Numbered from the stretch's first letter, positions 40,790-49,424 are shown. The stretch: 64,000 bases of DNA from Oligoflexia bacterium (GCA_023701205.1 JAMPXJ010000011.1:1-64000), one strand, 5' to 3'. Notes: generated from the sequence alone by a model not told the origin. Program-made: numbers and translations.

Positions 40790-41992
40790 ATGAAGCTCGG
40801 AATCGACCGGTTGGTCTCGGAGCGGGAGATGCGGCGGGAGCTTCAGGGAAAGCGGGTGGCGCTGCTCGCGCATCCGGCGTCGATGACTTGCGATTTCCGG
40901 CATTCGGTCGATGCGCTCATGAGCTGCGGGGACCTCAAGCTCGTGGCGGCGTTCGGGCCCCAGCACGGGATGCGCGGCGAGAAGCAGGACAACATGATGG
41001 AGTCCCCGGATTACGTCGATCCGGTCCATCGCATTCCCGTGTTCAGCCTTTATGGCGAGGTCCGCAGGCCGACGGCCTCGATGCTCGACACGTTCGACGT
41101 GCTGCTCGTCGACATGCAGGACGTGGGCACGCGCATCTACACCTTTCTCACTACCTTGCTCTACGTGCTGGAGGCGGGCGCGCAGGCGAAGAAGTCGATC
41201 TGGGTTCTGGATCGCCCGAATCCCGCGGGCCGGCCCGTCGAAGGCTCGCTGCTCAAACCGGGCTGGGAGAGTTTCGTCGGCGCGGGGCCGCTGCCGATGC
41301 GGCACGGACTCACTCTGGGCGAAGCGGCGCACTGGTTCGCCAAGCGCTTCGCGCTCGATGTCGACTTCCGCGTGATCGCGATGGAGGGCTACGAGCCCGC
41401 GCGCGGGCCGGGATTCGGCTGGCCTTTGCACGAGCTTCCCTGGGTGAATCCGAGCCCGAACGCGGCGTCGCTCAGCATGGTACGCGCGTACCCGGGCACG
41501 GTGCTCATCGAGGGGACGCATCTTTCTGAAGGGCGCGGCACGACCCGGCCACTCGAGATTCTGGGCGCGCCCGATCTCGAGATGGGACCCATTCTCGAGG
41601 AGATGCGCCGGCTGGCGCCCGAGTGGCTCAAGGGCTGCCATCTGAGGCCGTGCTACTTTCAGCCCACTTTCCAGAAGCACGCGGGCCAGATCTGCTCGGG
41701 GTTCCAGATCCACGTGGATGACCTTTCGTATGATCACCTGGCGTTCCGGCCCTACCGGCTGGTCGCCCTCTGGCTCAAGGCGATCCGGCGCTGGCGCCCT
41801 GACTACGCGATCTGGCGCGATTTTCATTATGAATACGAGAAGGATCGGCTGGCGATCGACCTCATCAACGGCGGGACGGCGCTGCGGGAGTGGGTCGATG
41901 ACTCCGGGGCCGAGGCCGGGGATTTCGAGGCTTTTCTGCGGCCGGATGAGCGGGCATGGGAAGAGGAGCGTCAGGAGTTTCTTCTGTATTGA
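40790..41992 (+). CDS. namZ: NamZ-like exo-beta-N-acetylmuramidase (DUF1343)
   Basis: A 400-residue protein matching DUF1343 throughout: GKRVALLAHPAS near 20, FGPQHGMRGEKQDNM near 55, VDMQDVGTRIYTF near 105, VLDRPNPAGR near 140, EGTHLSEGRGTTRPLEI near 245, and the C-terminal GFQIHVDD. NamZ enzymes (GH171) remove MurNAc from the non-reducing end of peptidoglycan fragments. The visible N-terminus has no signal peptide. An export signal might be missed, or the enzyme may act on imported muropeptides. The start at 40790 follows the DOMON-like stop by five bases. Confidence 0.88.
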   Translation: MKLGIDRLVSEREMRRELQGKRVALLAHPASMTCDFRHSVDALMSCGDLKLVAAFGPQHGMRGEKQDNMMESPDYVDPVHRIPVFSLYGEVRRPTASMLDTFDVLLVDMQDVGTRIYTFLTTLLYVLEAGAQAKKSIWVLDRPNPAGRPVEGSLLKPGWESFVGAGPLPMRHGLTLGEAAHWFAKRFALDVDFRVIAMEGYEPARGPGFGWPLHELPWVNPSPNAASLSMVRAYPGTVLIEGTHLSEGRGTTRPLEILGAPDLEMGPILEEMRRLAPEWLKGCHLRPCYFQPTFQKHAGQICSGFQIHVDDLSYDHLAFRPYRLVALWLKAIRRWRPDYAIWRDFHYEYEKDRLAIDLINGGTALREWVDDSGAEAGDFEAFLRPDERAWEEERQEFLLY

Positions 41993-42017
41993 AACGCAGG
42001 GATGGGCGGCTTCGTCC

Positions 42018-42046
42018 TTGACAGCCGTGACTCATGGCGTTAGCTG
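42018..42046 (+). promoter_or_regulatory. Promoter of the small secreted protein gene
   Basis: A perfect TTGACA (42018-42023) is followed after 17 bp by TAGCTG (42041-42046), and the ATG at 42053 after six more bases. The -10 is poor. AAGGG just before the ATG could also act as an SD. Confidence 0.35.
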
Positions 42047-42052
42047 AAGGGC

Positions 42053-42424
42053 ATGAAAACCCTGCCGCTTTTTGCCCTGTTTTTGTCCTCCTCCGTCTTG
42101 GCCGCTCCGGCACCCAACTTCGAGAGCGCTCCGGTCGAGCTGCGAACCTGTGATGCCCGCGTCTCGGTCGAGGCTTATCGGGGGCGCCACGATACCGGCG
42201 TGTTCCTCACGGTGGGCTCGGGTGAGTATCGGGGGCGTTACGAATTCAAGGGACAGAATCCCCGCGAGCCGATGTCTTCGGAGAATCTGCGCATGAACGC
42301 GCTGATCGCGACGTCCAAGACCGGCGAAGCTTACTGCTATCAGATCCGCCTGCGCCCCGACGGAAGCGGCCTTGCGAGAACGCCCGTGGTTTTTGATCTC
42401 GTCACGTTCTTCGAGCGGGAGTGA
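42053..42424 (+). CDS. Small secreted hypothetical protein
   Basis: A 123-residue protein. MKTLPLFALFLSSSVLAAPAP is a Sec signal peptide. The mature part looks beta-rich (VELRTCDARVSVEAYRG, TGVFLTVGSGEYRGRYEFKG) and has two Cys residues (TCD, YCYQ) that could pair across the sheet. No family is recognised. It ends 17 bp before the converging acs stop. The signal peptide and promoter support a real gene. Confidence 0.78.
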   Translation: MKTLPLFALFLSSSVLAAPAPNFESAPVELRTCDARVSVEAYRGRHDTGVFLTVGSGEYRGRYEFKGQNPREPMSSENLRMNALIATSKTGEAYCYQIRLRPDGSGLARTPVVFDLVTFFERE

Positions 42425-42441
42425 GCGAAGCGCTCCTTCGC

Positions 42442-44331
42442 TTATTCCTCCAGCGTCGAGATATCGCCCACATCCTGGCCCAGGGCGCGTGCTTTCAGCA
42501 CCCGGCGCATGATCTTGCCGCTCCGGGTTTTCGGGAGCGCGTCCATGAAGTCGATCTTCTCGGGACGCGCGAGCGCGCCGACCTGGCGGCTGACATGGGC
42601 CTTGAGCTCCTCCTCGAGCTCGCGGCTGCCGACCTTGCGGTGCTTGAGGATGACGAAGCAGTGGATGGCCTGGCCTTTCACCTCATGAGGCACGCCGATG
42701 ACCGCGGCCTCGGCCACGTCCTGATGGCTGACGAGCGCGCTCTCGATCTCGGCCGTACCGAGGCGATGGCCGCTCACCTTGATGACATCGTCCGTCCGCC
42801 CGATGATCCAGAAATAGCCGTCTTTGTCTTTGCGTCCTGAATCGCCGGCTTTGTACCAGCCTTGCTTCTCGTACGCCGACCAGTAGGTTTTCCTGAAACG
42901 CTCGGGATCGCCCAGGATCGTCCGCGCCATCCCCGGCCAGGGCGCCTTGAGCACCAGATGCCCTTCCTGGCCGGGCGCAAGCTCGTTGCCGTCATCGTCG
43001 ACGATCGCGGGCTCGTGACCGAAATAAGGCTTGGTCGCCGAGCCCGGCTTGAGCGGCGTGATGGGAAGCGGCGTGATGACGAAGCCCCCCGTCTCGGTCT
43101 GCCACCAGGTGTCCATGATCGGACAGCGTCCGCCGCCGATCACCCGGTGGTACCAGCGCCACGCTTCGGGATTGATCGGCTCGCCGACGGAGCCGAGAAG
43201 CCTCAGGCAGCTCAGATCGTGGCGGCGTGGCCACTGCTCGCCAAAGCGCATGAGCCCGCGGATCGCCGTGGGCGAGGTGTAGAGGATCGAAACGCCGTAC
43301 TTCTCCACCATCTGCCACCAGCGGTTGGGGTAGGGGTGGTTGGGCGCGCCCTCGTACATGACCAGCGTCGCGCCGTTGATCAGGGGGCCGTACACGAGAT
43401 AGCTGTGGCCCGTGATCCAGCCGGGGTCAGCCGTGCACCAGTAGCGGTCTTCCTCTCGGAGATCGAAGACGTTGCGCATCGTCGAGGAAGTGTAGACGGC
43501 GTAACCACCATGGGTGTGCACCAGTCCTTTGGGCGAACCCGTCGTGCCTGAGGTGTAGAGGATGAAAAGCGGATCCTCGGCGTCCATCACCTCGGTTTCG
43601 CATTTCGAGGTCGCAATGGGCAGGCCCATGAGCTCGTGGAACCAAAAGTCGCGATCGCTCTCCATCGTGACCGCATGCCCCGTACGGCGGATGACGATGC
43701 AGACCTCGACGGTCGGCGCGTCCTTGAGCGCCTCGTTCACGGTGCCCTTGAGGTCGACGACCTTGCCCCGCCGGAAGCCGCCGTCCGCCGTGATCACCAC
43801 GCGGCTGTTGGCGTCGCGGATCCGCGCCGAGAGCGCGTCGACGCTGAAGCCGCCGAAGACCACCGAATGCGCGGCGCCGAGCTTCGCGCACGCGAGCATG
43901 GCGATCGGGAGCTCCGGGATCTGGGGCATGTAGATCGTGACGATCTCGCCTTTCTTCACGCCCATGCTCTTGAGGATGTTGGCGAACTTGCAGACCTCGC
44001 GATTGAGGGCGTGGTAGGAATACGTGCGCGACTCCCCCGGCTCGCCTTCCCAGATGAGCGCAAGCTTGTTGCGTCGCCAGGTGGCCACGTGGCGGTCGAT
44101 GGCGTTGTGGACGATGTTGATCTTGCCGCCGGTGAACCATTTGTAGAAGGGTTTCTGGCTCGAGTCGAGCACGCGATCCCATTTCTTGTACCAGCCGAGC
44201 TTCCCGGCCTCCTCTGCCCAGAACGCCTCGCGCTCCTCGATCGAGCGCCGGTAGAGCGTATCGTAATCCTTGATCAGCGCTTTCTCGGTGATTTCCCTGC
44301 TCGGCGCGAAGAGCTCGTTCTGCTCGGTCAT
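42442..44331 (-). CDS. acs: Acetyl-CoA synthetase
   Basis: A 629-residue ANL-superfamily ligase that makes acetyl-CoA from acetate, ATP and CoA. The P-loop is YTSGTTGSPKGLVHTHGG near 263. The acetate-specific DTWWQTETGG stretch follows, then the GWYKAGDSGRKDKDGYFWIIGRTDD hinge and the A10 motif LPKTRSGKIMRR with the Lys that is acetylated for control in many bacteria. The length is close to the usual 650. GGGGGA precedes the ATG. A TTGACC (44379-44374)/TTAGCT (44356-44351) pair may be its promoter. Together with phaC it suggests acetyl-CoA/PHA-centred carbon storage (inference). Confidence 0.96.
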   Translation of the reverse strand: MTEQNELFAPSREITEKALIKDYDTLYRRSIEEREAFWAEEAGKLGWYKKWDRVLDSSQKPFYKWFTGGKINIVHNAIDRHVATWRRNKLALIWEGEPGESRTYSYHALNREVCKFANILKSMGVKKGEIVTIYMPQIPELPIAMLACAKLGAAHSVVFGGFSVDALSARIRDANSRVVITADGGFRRGKVVDLKGTVNEALKDAPTVEVCIVIRRTGHAVTMESDRDFWFHELMGLPIATSKCETEVMDAEDPLFILYTSGTTGSPKGLVHTHGGYAVYTSSTMRNVFDLREEDRYWCTADPGWITGHSYLVYGPLINGATLVMYEGAPNHPYPNRWWQMVEKYGVSILYTSPTAIRGLMRFGEQWPRRHDLSCLRLLGSVGEPINPEAWRWYHRVIGGGRCPIMDTWWQTETGGFVITPLPITPLKPGSATKPYFGHEPAIVDDDGNELAPGQEGHLVLKAPWPGMARTILGDPERFRKTYWSAYEKQGWYKAGDSGRKDKDGYFWIIGRTDDVIKVSGHRLGTAEIESALVSHQDVAEAAVIGVPHEVKGQAIHCFVILKHRKVGSRELEEELKAHVSRQVGALARPEKIDFMDALPKTRSGKIMRRVLKARALGQDVGDISTLEE

Positions 44332-44350
44332 GGTATTTCCCCCGCGATAA

Positions 44351-44379
44351 AGCTAATTCAGGCCCGGGGGTTTGGTCAA
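44351..44379 (-). promoter_or_regulatory. Candidate acs promoter
   Basis: TTGACC (44379-44374) and TTAGCT (44356-44351) are 17 bp apart on the minus strand, 20 bp before the ATG. The -10 is weak. Confidence 0.35.
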
Positions 44380-44398
44380 AGAAAAGCTTTCGAAGCGG

Positions 44399-46126
44399 TT
44401 AGCGCGGCGCAACGCCCGCGGGCGCGGCCGCCAGCCAGTCCTCGAGGAGCTCCAGCAGGCCTTCCTCGGAAAACGGCTTGGGCAGCACGGCGAATTCCGA
44501 AGTCTCGCGCGCGCGATCGATGATGCGGGAGTTGCCGGTGATGAGCAGGAAATGCGTCTTTTCTCCGGAGATCTCCCGTGCCTGGCGGATGAACTGATCG
44601 CCGGTCATTCCCGGCATGTGATAATCACTGATGACGACGTCATACGGGGCGCTTCTGAGGGCCTCGAGCGCGGCACCTGCCTTTTCGAAAACATCGATGT
44701 CCAGGCCGTGCTCCGCCAGGATGTAGCGCAGGATATCCCCGACATCGCGCTCATCGTCGAGAATCAGGATTCGCGCCTTGCGGAAGCGATACTCGCGCGG
44801 GGGCGCTTCGGGAACAGCGGGAGCGCCGGTAGCGGCGCAGCCGATGACGGGCAGATCGATCCGGAACGCGGTACCCGCGCCCGGCTCCGACTTGACGTCG
44901 ATCCTGCCGTTGAACTGGCGGACGAAAGAGGAGGTGAGGCTCAGGCCCAAACCCGTTCCGCGGTTGGATCCTTTGGTTGTGAAATAAGCGTCGAAGATCC
45001 GCGGGAGGTGTTCCGGCGCGATGCCGGCCCCCGTATCGCTGACGGTCAGGACGAAGCGGTCCTCGCGGTTCTCGGTTTCGATGCGGATGATGCCGTCCGG
45101 GCGGCCTTCGAGCGCGTCGCGGGCGTTGGAAAGCAGGTTCATCACGATCTGGCTGAACTGCCCCACATGGCCCTCGATCAAGGGGATCGGGGCCTGGAGC
45201 CGGATATCCAGGGTGATGCCGCGCTTGCGATAGAGGTGTTCGATCAGCGAGAGGGTCTCCTCGATCGCCTGGTTGGCGTCGAAAACCTCGGCTGTCGGGC
45301 CCGTGGGCCTCGCATAGTGCGTGAGGCCGCTGACGATCGAATGGATGCGGTTCAAGGCGGTGGCTTGCCGGTCCAGCATCGTGCGGAGCTCGTCGTTCAG
45401 GATCGCGCGCCGCTGAAACTCGTCGTAAAACCAGGTGAGCTGCCCGCGCAGGATCTGGAGCGGGTTGTTGATCTCGTGGGCCACGCCCGTGGCGAGCTCC
45501 CCGACGGACGCCATCTTGGAGGTGTGCAGCATCTGCTTGCGCGTCTCCTCGCGGCTCGCTTCGGATTCGCGGCTCTCGTCCAGGCGCGAGGAGAGCTCGC
45601 GCGCATGATCCTGGAGTCCGCTGATCGCCTTCTGGTGCGCGGTCGCGTGAAACGCCGCGATGGCCACCTGGAGGCCGCAAACCAGCAGTGCAATCCAAAG
45701 AAGCCCGGGCGCCGCCGAAGGGGCGATCGGGGCAAGCAGGCCCAAGAGAACGCTGAGAAGCAGGGCCGCGAGCGTTCCCCCGAGCGACCAGACCACGCCG
45801 GCGCGCTTTCCGAGCAGGGGAACGAAGAGCGTGGGCAAGACGGTCAAAAAGACCGCTGACGCCGGATTCGTCGCTCCCGTGACGGCGAGCGAAGCCAGGA
45901 TGTGAAGGATCGAGACTGCGGCGGCCGCGTGCGCGACGGGCCGGACATAGCGCTCGTTTCGCGCAAAAGGCAGCAGAACCACGCTCAGCAGGAGGAATGC
46001 CAGCTCGATGAAGGCCTGTGGAAGCCTCCCATCGAGATAAGACATCAGGGCGGAGATGGCCGTTCCCAGAACGGAAAGCAGCACGAAGGCGAAGAGAGCG
46101 CGCGCAGCCCAGCGGGGTTCGATCAT
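44399..46126 (-). CDS. Hybrid sensor histidine kinase with C-terminal receiver
   Basis: A 575-residue protein. About six transmembrane helices occupy residues 8-165 with short loops. The HisKA box is GVAHEINNPLQI (His near 218). The ATPase domain has MNLLSNARDALEG, DTGAGIAP and GTGLGLSLTSSFV. A Pro/Ala linker leads to a receiver domain (about 450-565): ILDDERDVGD, phospho-Asp in ISDYHMPGMTGDQ, LITGNS and LPKPF. Intramolecular phosphotransfer is expected, with output through an unlinked Hpt or regulator. It lies upstream of acs in the same direction with a 67-bp gap; a separate acs promoter is possible, so cotranscription is uncertain. Confidence 0.92.
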   Translation of the reverse strand: MIEPRWAARALFAFVLLSVLGTAISALMSYLDGRLPQAFIELAFLLLSVVLLPFARNERYVRPVAHAAAAVSILHILASLAVTGATNPASAVFLTVLPTLFVPLLGKRAGVVWSLGGTLAALLLSVLLGLLAPIAPSAAPGLLWIALLVCGLQVAIAAFHATAHQKAISGLQDHARELSSRLDESRESEASREETRKQMLHTSKMASVGELATGVAHEINNPLQILRGQLTWFYDEFQRRAILNDELRTMLDRQATALNRIHSIVSGLTHYARPTGPTAEVFDANQAIEETLSLIEHLYRKRGITLDIRLQAPIPLIEGHVGQFSQIVMNLLSNARDALEGRPDGIIRIETENREDRFVLTVSDTGAGIAPEHLPRIFDAYFTTKGSNRGTGLGLSLTSSFVRQFNGRIDVKSEPGAGTAFRIDLPVIGCAATGAPAVPEAPPREYRFRKARILILDDERDVGDILRYILAEHGLDIDVFEKAGAALEALRSAPYDVVISDYHMPGMTGDQFIRQAREISGEKTHFLLITGNSRIIDRARETSEFAVLPKPFSEEGLLELLEDWLAAAPAGVAPR

Positions 46127-46135
46127 TTCTCAATG

Positions 46136-46164
46136 GGTATACGTCCTTTTTTGCGGAGGGTCAA
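46136..46164 (-). promoter_or_regulatory. Promoter of the hybrid kinase gene
   Basis: TTGACC (46164-46159) and TATACC (46141-46136) are spaced by exactly 17 bp on the minus strand. The start codon follows nine bases after the -10, so the leader would be only two or three bases, and there is no SD. Confidence 0.5.
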
Positions 46165-46415
46165 CCGATCGCGCGGGGCAGGCGGTCACGAAGGACACGG
46201 TCCGAGTGGACAAATGCAAGGGCGGGCAACGCCGCCGGAGCAGTCGGAGCGTGGCGGCACCGCAACGGGTCCGGGGCGCGGGTGCTTTACATAGTCGAAG
46301 TGTATGAGCGTGGCTGCGGATCGTAAGCTGCGTTTTCGCGTTTCTTTCTGGCACCTGGGTTGCAGATTCGCCGGTTACCTAGTCAATTCCACATCACAAG
46401 AAGGAGATGCTCGTT
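46165..46415. other. Intergenic region before the AGQK-repeat gene
   Basis: About 250 bp with no credible gene; the short frames here have no SD, signal peptide or family motif. It must contain the promoter of the repeat protein. I saw no well-spaced -35/-10 pair, only a TTGCAG near 46361. Confidence 0.4.
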
Positions 46416-46904
46416 ATGAAACGTCTTGTTCAAAGCTCCCTCATCGGCGCTCTCGCTCTGGCAGTTGGAAGCGCGGCACCGCTGCTGGCCCAGGACAGCA
46501 CCACGACCTACCCCGGAGTCCCGGGCCAGGCAGCCGGCCAGAAGGCGGGTCAGAAGGCTGGCCAGAAGGCTGGTCAAAAGGCTGGTCAAAAGGCTGGTCA
46601 GAAGGCTGGTCAGAAGGCCGGGCAGAAAGCCGGCCAGAAGGCAGGCCAAGCGGCGGGTCAGAAGGCCGGGCAGAAAGCTGGCCAGAAGGCGGGTCAGGCC
46701 GCGGGCCAGAAAGCCGGGCAGAAAGCTGGCCAGAAGGCAGGCCAAGCGGCGGGTCAGAAGGCCGGCCAGAAAGCTGGACAGAAAGCTGGACAGAAAGCTG
46801 GCCAGAAAGCGGGCCAGAAAGCTGGGCAGAAGGCTGGTCAGAAAGCTGGCCAGAAGGCCGGGCAGAAGGCCGGGCAGAAGGCCGGGCAGAAGTCTACGTC
46901 CTGA
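46416..46904 (+). CDS. Secreted protein made of 30 AGQK-type tetrapeptide repeats
   Basis: A 162-residue protein. The signal peptide is residues 1-26 (cut near LLAQ). A short spacer (DSTTTYPGVPGQA) leads to thirty tandem tetrapeptides (residues 40-159): 27 AGQK and three AGQA (units 10, 14, 18). STS closes the chain. The mature protein carries about 27 Lys and no acidic repeat residue, so it is strongly basic, unstructured or fibrous. It could coat DNA, polysaccharide or surfaces, or be a substrate for Gln/Lys cross-linking; this is inference. Start 46416 is preferred: AAGGAG lies nine bases upstream, while the ATG at 46407 abuts it. A hairpin terminator follows. Confidence 0.88.
   Translation: MKRLVQSSLIGALALAVGSAAPLLAQDSTTTYPGVPGQAAGQKAGQKAGQKAGQKAGQKAGQKAGQKAGQKAGQKAGQAAGQKAGQKAGQKAGQAAGQKAGQKAGQKAGQAAGQKAGQKAGQKAGQKAGQKAGQKAGQKAGQKAGQKAGQKAGQKAGQKSTS
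46533..46892 (+). repeat. 12-bp tandem repeat array inside the AGQK gene
   Basis: Thirty copies of a 12-bp unit (consensus GCN GGN CAG AAG, with Lys changed to Ala in three copies). Third bases differ between units, so the array is old or selected at protein level rather than freshly amplified. Unequal recombination could change copy number in steps of four residues without a frameshift. Confidence 0.95.
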
Positions 46905-46928
46905 TCTCGCGCCGGCAGATCAACCCTG

Positions 46929-46959
46929 AGCGGACCCCATCCACCAGGTGGGGTTCGCT
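46929..46959. terminator. Bidirectional hairpin terminator
   Basis: AGCGGACCCCA (46929-46939) pairs with TGGGGTTCGCT (46949-46959): eleven base pairs with one G-U and a nine-base loop. It lies between the converging repeat-protein and polX genes. The following T tract is weak. Confidence 0.65.
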
Positions 46960-46967
46960 ATTTATGC

Positions 46968-48707
46968 TCATCTCTTGAGCAGCTTCCGCAGGTCTTCCAG
47001 CGGCAGGGTATTGATCACGTCGCGGGGTTCGAGCCAGGCGCGGCGGGCCTGCGCGACGCCGAAGCGCATATTCCGCAGATGGCCGGGGGAATGCGAATCC
47101 GTCGAGATGGCCAGGCGCACTCCGGCTTCCTTGGCCGCTTTCGCGTAGATGTCGTTCAGATCCAGGCGGTCGGGCTGGGAGTTCAGCTCCAGGATGCAGC
47201 CGCGCTCGCGCGCGCCTTGCGTGATGCGCGCGACATCGATGGCGTAGGGAGGCCGGCGATCGATGAGTCGTCCGGTCGCGTGCCCGAGAATATTGAAGTG
47301 ACGATTGTCCATCGCGCGCAGGACTCGCTCCGTCTGGCGCGCGCCGGGCAGTTCGAATTTGAAATGGACCGAGCAGACGGTGAAGTCCAGGGAGGCCAGA
47401 AGGGAATCGGGGAAGTCCAGGCGACCGTCCTCGAGGATGTCCACCTCGGCGCCCTTGAGCAGCGTGATTCCGGCCCCGGTCTTGGCCAGACGGGCGTTGA
47501 ACCGATCGATCATCTTGAGCTGCTGCCGGAGGCGGTCCGGCGTCTGGCCGCGGGCCACGGTGAGATGCCGGGAATGGTCGGTGATCGCGAGGTATTCGTA
47601 TCCCAGCTCCCGGGCCGCTTCGGCCATCTCGCCGATCGTGCCCTTGCCGTCCGTCGCGAGGGTATGCGCGTGCAGATCCCCGCGAATGTCCGCGAGCGTG
47701 ACGAGCGAAGGAAGTTCGTCACGGAGCGCCGCCTCGACTTCGCCGCGATCCTCGCGGAGCTCGGGCGGAATGAAAGGCAGCCCGAGCGCGGCATAGACCT
47801 CCTGCTCCGTCCGGCCGGCGATGCGACGGGTCCCGCGATAGACGCCGTATTCGTTGATCTTCAGGCCGAGCCGGAGAGCGAGGCTCCGGATCGCGATGTT
47901 ATGGGCTTTGGAGCCGGTGAAATAGACCAGGGCCGCCCCGTAGCTCGGTTCGGGAACGATCCTGAGATCGACCTGCAAGCCGGAATACAGAAGAACCGTC
48001 GAGCGCTTCCCGCCTTTGGTAACCACCTCGGCCACTTCTTCGAGGCGGGTGAAGCGCTCGATGATGTCGCCGGCTTTGCCCGGGCCGCAGGCGACCAAGA
48101 GATCCACATCCCCGACGGTCTCCTGCCGGCGGCGGTAGCTGCCCGCCACCTCGGCGCGGGCGACGCCGGGCATCGCCTCGAGCTCCGCGAGCAGCGGCGC
48201 GGCGCTTTGCTCGACGACCGAAAGCATGAGCCGCTTGGGCTCATGGCCGGCTTGGCGCGCCAGCTCCGTCAGGATGCGCTCCTCGGTTTTGATACCGAAG
48301 CCGGGAATGGAACGGATCTCGTGGGCACGGGCGGCTTTTTCGAGAGCGCTCAGGCTCTCGATGCCCCGGCTCTGACGAAGCGCGCGGACGCGTTTGGGGC
48401 CGAGGCCCGGGATCTTCAGCAGCGCGCGCACGCCGGCGGGAACGCGTTTGCCGAGCTCCTCGAGCTGCGGGAGCCTGCGGGTCGCCGCGATCACCCGGAT
48501 CTTGCCTTCGAGATCGGCGCCGATGCCGGCGATGCGCGGCAGGCTGGCGCCGCTTCGCGCCCGTTCGGCGAGGTTTTGGGGAAACGCCTCGATCGCGCGC
48601 GCCGCGTTCCGGTAAGCGCGCACCCGGAACGGGTTGGCTCCCTCGATCTCCAGGAGATCCGCCAGCTCGTCGAAAACCTCGGCGATCTTGACGTTCGGAA
48701 TCGCCAT
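46968..48707 (-). CDS. polX: DNA polymerase/3'-5' exonuclease PolX
   Basis: A 579-residue repair polymerase. The N-terminal 8-kDa helical domain has GANPFRVRAYRNAARAI and HhH repeats (KIPGLGPKRVRAL; SIPGFGIKTEERIL). The polymerase X domain has AEVAGSYRRRQETVGDVDLLV (metal-binding Asp pair) and GLQVDLRIV (third Asp). The C-terminal PHP domain has DLHAHTLATDG, ITDHS, GAEVDIL and STDSHSPGHL metal-ligand clusters, for 3'-5' exonuclease or AP endonuclease activity. It works in base-excision repair. The start at 48707 (MAIPNVKIAEVF) fits homologues; in-frame ATGs at 48713 and 48731 are alternatives. Confidence 0.95.
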   Translation of the reverse strand: MAIPNVKIAEVFDELADLLEIEGANPFRVRAYRNAARAIEAFPQNLAERARSGASLPRIAGIGADLEGKIRVIAATRRLPQLEELGKRVPAGVRALLKIPGLGPKRVRALRQSRGIESLSALEKAARAHEIRSIPGFGIKTEERILTELARQAGHEPKRLMLSVVEQSAAPLLAELEAMPGVARAEVAGSYRRRQETVGDVDLLVACGPGKAGDIIERFTRLEEVAEVVTKGGKRSTVLLYSGLQVDLRIVPEPSYGAALVYFTGSKAHNIAIRSLALRLGLKINEYGVYRGTRRIAGRTEQEVYAALGLPFIPPELREDRGEVEAALRDELPSLVTLADIRGDLHAHTLATDGKGTIGEMAEAARELGYEYLAITDHSRHLTVARGQTPDRLRQQLKMIDRFNARLAKTGAGITLLKGAEVDILEDGRLDFPDSLLASLDFTVCSVHFKFELPGARQTERVLRAMDNRHFNILGHATGRLIDRRPPYAIDVARITQGARERGCILELNSQPDRLDLNDIYAKAAKEAGVRLAISTDSHSPGHLRNMRFGVAQARRAWLEPRDVINTLPLEDLRKLLKR

Positions 48708-48755
48708 TGTCATTCCAGCTGCAGCTGTCATGCCGCGTGTCGCCGGATGGGACGC

Positions 48756-48781
48756 GGCCAGCCGGCCGACGTCGGCTGGCC
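48756..48781. repeat. Strong inverted repeat between divergent polX and hpf-like genes
   Basis: GGCCAGCCG (48756-48764) and CGGCTGGCC (48773-48781) form a perfect 9-bp stem with an 8-base loop, and the loop itself contains a further palindrome (GCCGAC/GTCGGC). It lies 49-111 bp from the two start codons. It may be a shared operator or a leader hairpin. Confidence 0.6.
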
Positions 48782-48817
48782 GCCATCTTTGTACCGATTT
48801 TGCAGCCTGAGTACTGC

Positions 48818-49408
48818 GTGAAACTCCCGATACAAATCACGTTCCGAGATATAGCGCATTCCAACGCGGTGGAGACCGCGATCCGGAAGAGGGCGGAGAG
48901 GCTGGATCATTTCCATAACTCCATCATTTCCTGCCGGGTCGTGGTCGAGGAGCCGCATCGGCGGCACCAGACCGGGAACCATTTTCGCGTTCGCGTGGAT
49001 CTGAAGGTGCCCGATGGGGAGCTCGTGACCGAAAGGGCGTCGCCCCCGAACGGGATGCAGAAGGATGTCTACATCGCAATTCGCGACGCCTTCGCGGCGA
49101 TGGAGCGACAGCTGAAGAGCTTCGCGCGCCGGCATCGGGTTCGGGTCCACGAGAAGGGCCGCGAGGCACCCGCGCACGGTAGGGTGATCCGGCTCATCCC
49201 GGGGCCCGAAGCCTACGGCTTCCTGCGCGCGGAGGACGGACGCGAGGTGTACTTTCACCAAAACAGCGTGCTGCGAGGAGGTTTTGACCGACTTCGGGTC
49301 GGAGAGGAGGTGCGCTTCGCGGAGGCGATGGGAGATGAGGGGCTGCAGGCTTCCACGGTCGAGCCGGTCGGACGAGGTGGAAGACATGTGTTGACCAGGG
49401 CGGTTTGA
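48818..49408 (+). CDS. Ribosome hibernation factor fused to a cold-shock domain
   Basis: A 196-residue protein. Residues 1-100 are an HPF/RaiA (S30AE) domain: KLPIQITFRDIAHSNAVETAI, HFHNSIISCRVVVEEPHRR, then FRVRVDLKVPDGELV and AIRDAFAAMERQLKSF. Residues about 117-180 are a cold-shock/OB domain: HGRVIRLIPGPEAYGFLRAEDG, REVYFHQNSV, GEEVRFAEAMGDEGLQA. It probably binds the 30S decoding site to silence ribosomes in stress, with the CSD binding RNA. The same fusion is known in other proteobacteria. The start is GTG at 48818 because the S30AE domain begins at once; no upstream ATG gives sensible sequence. Confidence 0.9.
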   Translation: MKLPIQITFRDIAHSNAVETAIRKRAERLDHFHNSIISCRVVVEEPHRRHQTGNHFRVRVDLKVPDGELVTERASPPNGMQKDVYIAIRDAFAAMERQLKSFARRHRVRVHEKGREAPAHGRVIRLIPGPEAYGFLRAEDGREVYFHQNSVLRGGFDRLRVGEEVRFAEAMGDEGLQASTVEPVGRGGRHVLTRAV

Positions 49409-49424
49409 TCGACGGTGGTCAGTT

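Noticed and set aside
44372..45859. A 495-codon plus-strand frame opposite the hybrid kinase
   Set aside because: The kinase on the other strand has all expected motifs and a good promoter; the antisense frame has neither.
46533..46892. The 12-bp array as a CRISPR
   Set aside because: There are no spacers; the units are contiguous codons in frame.
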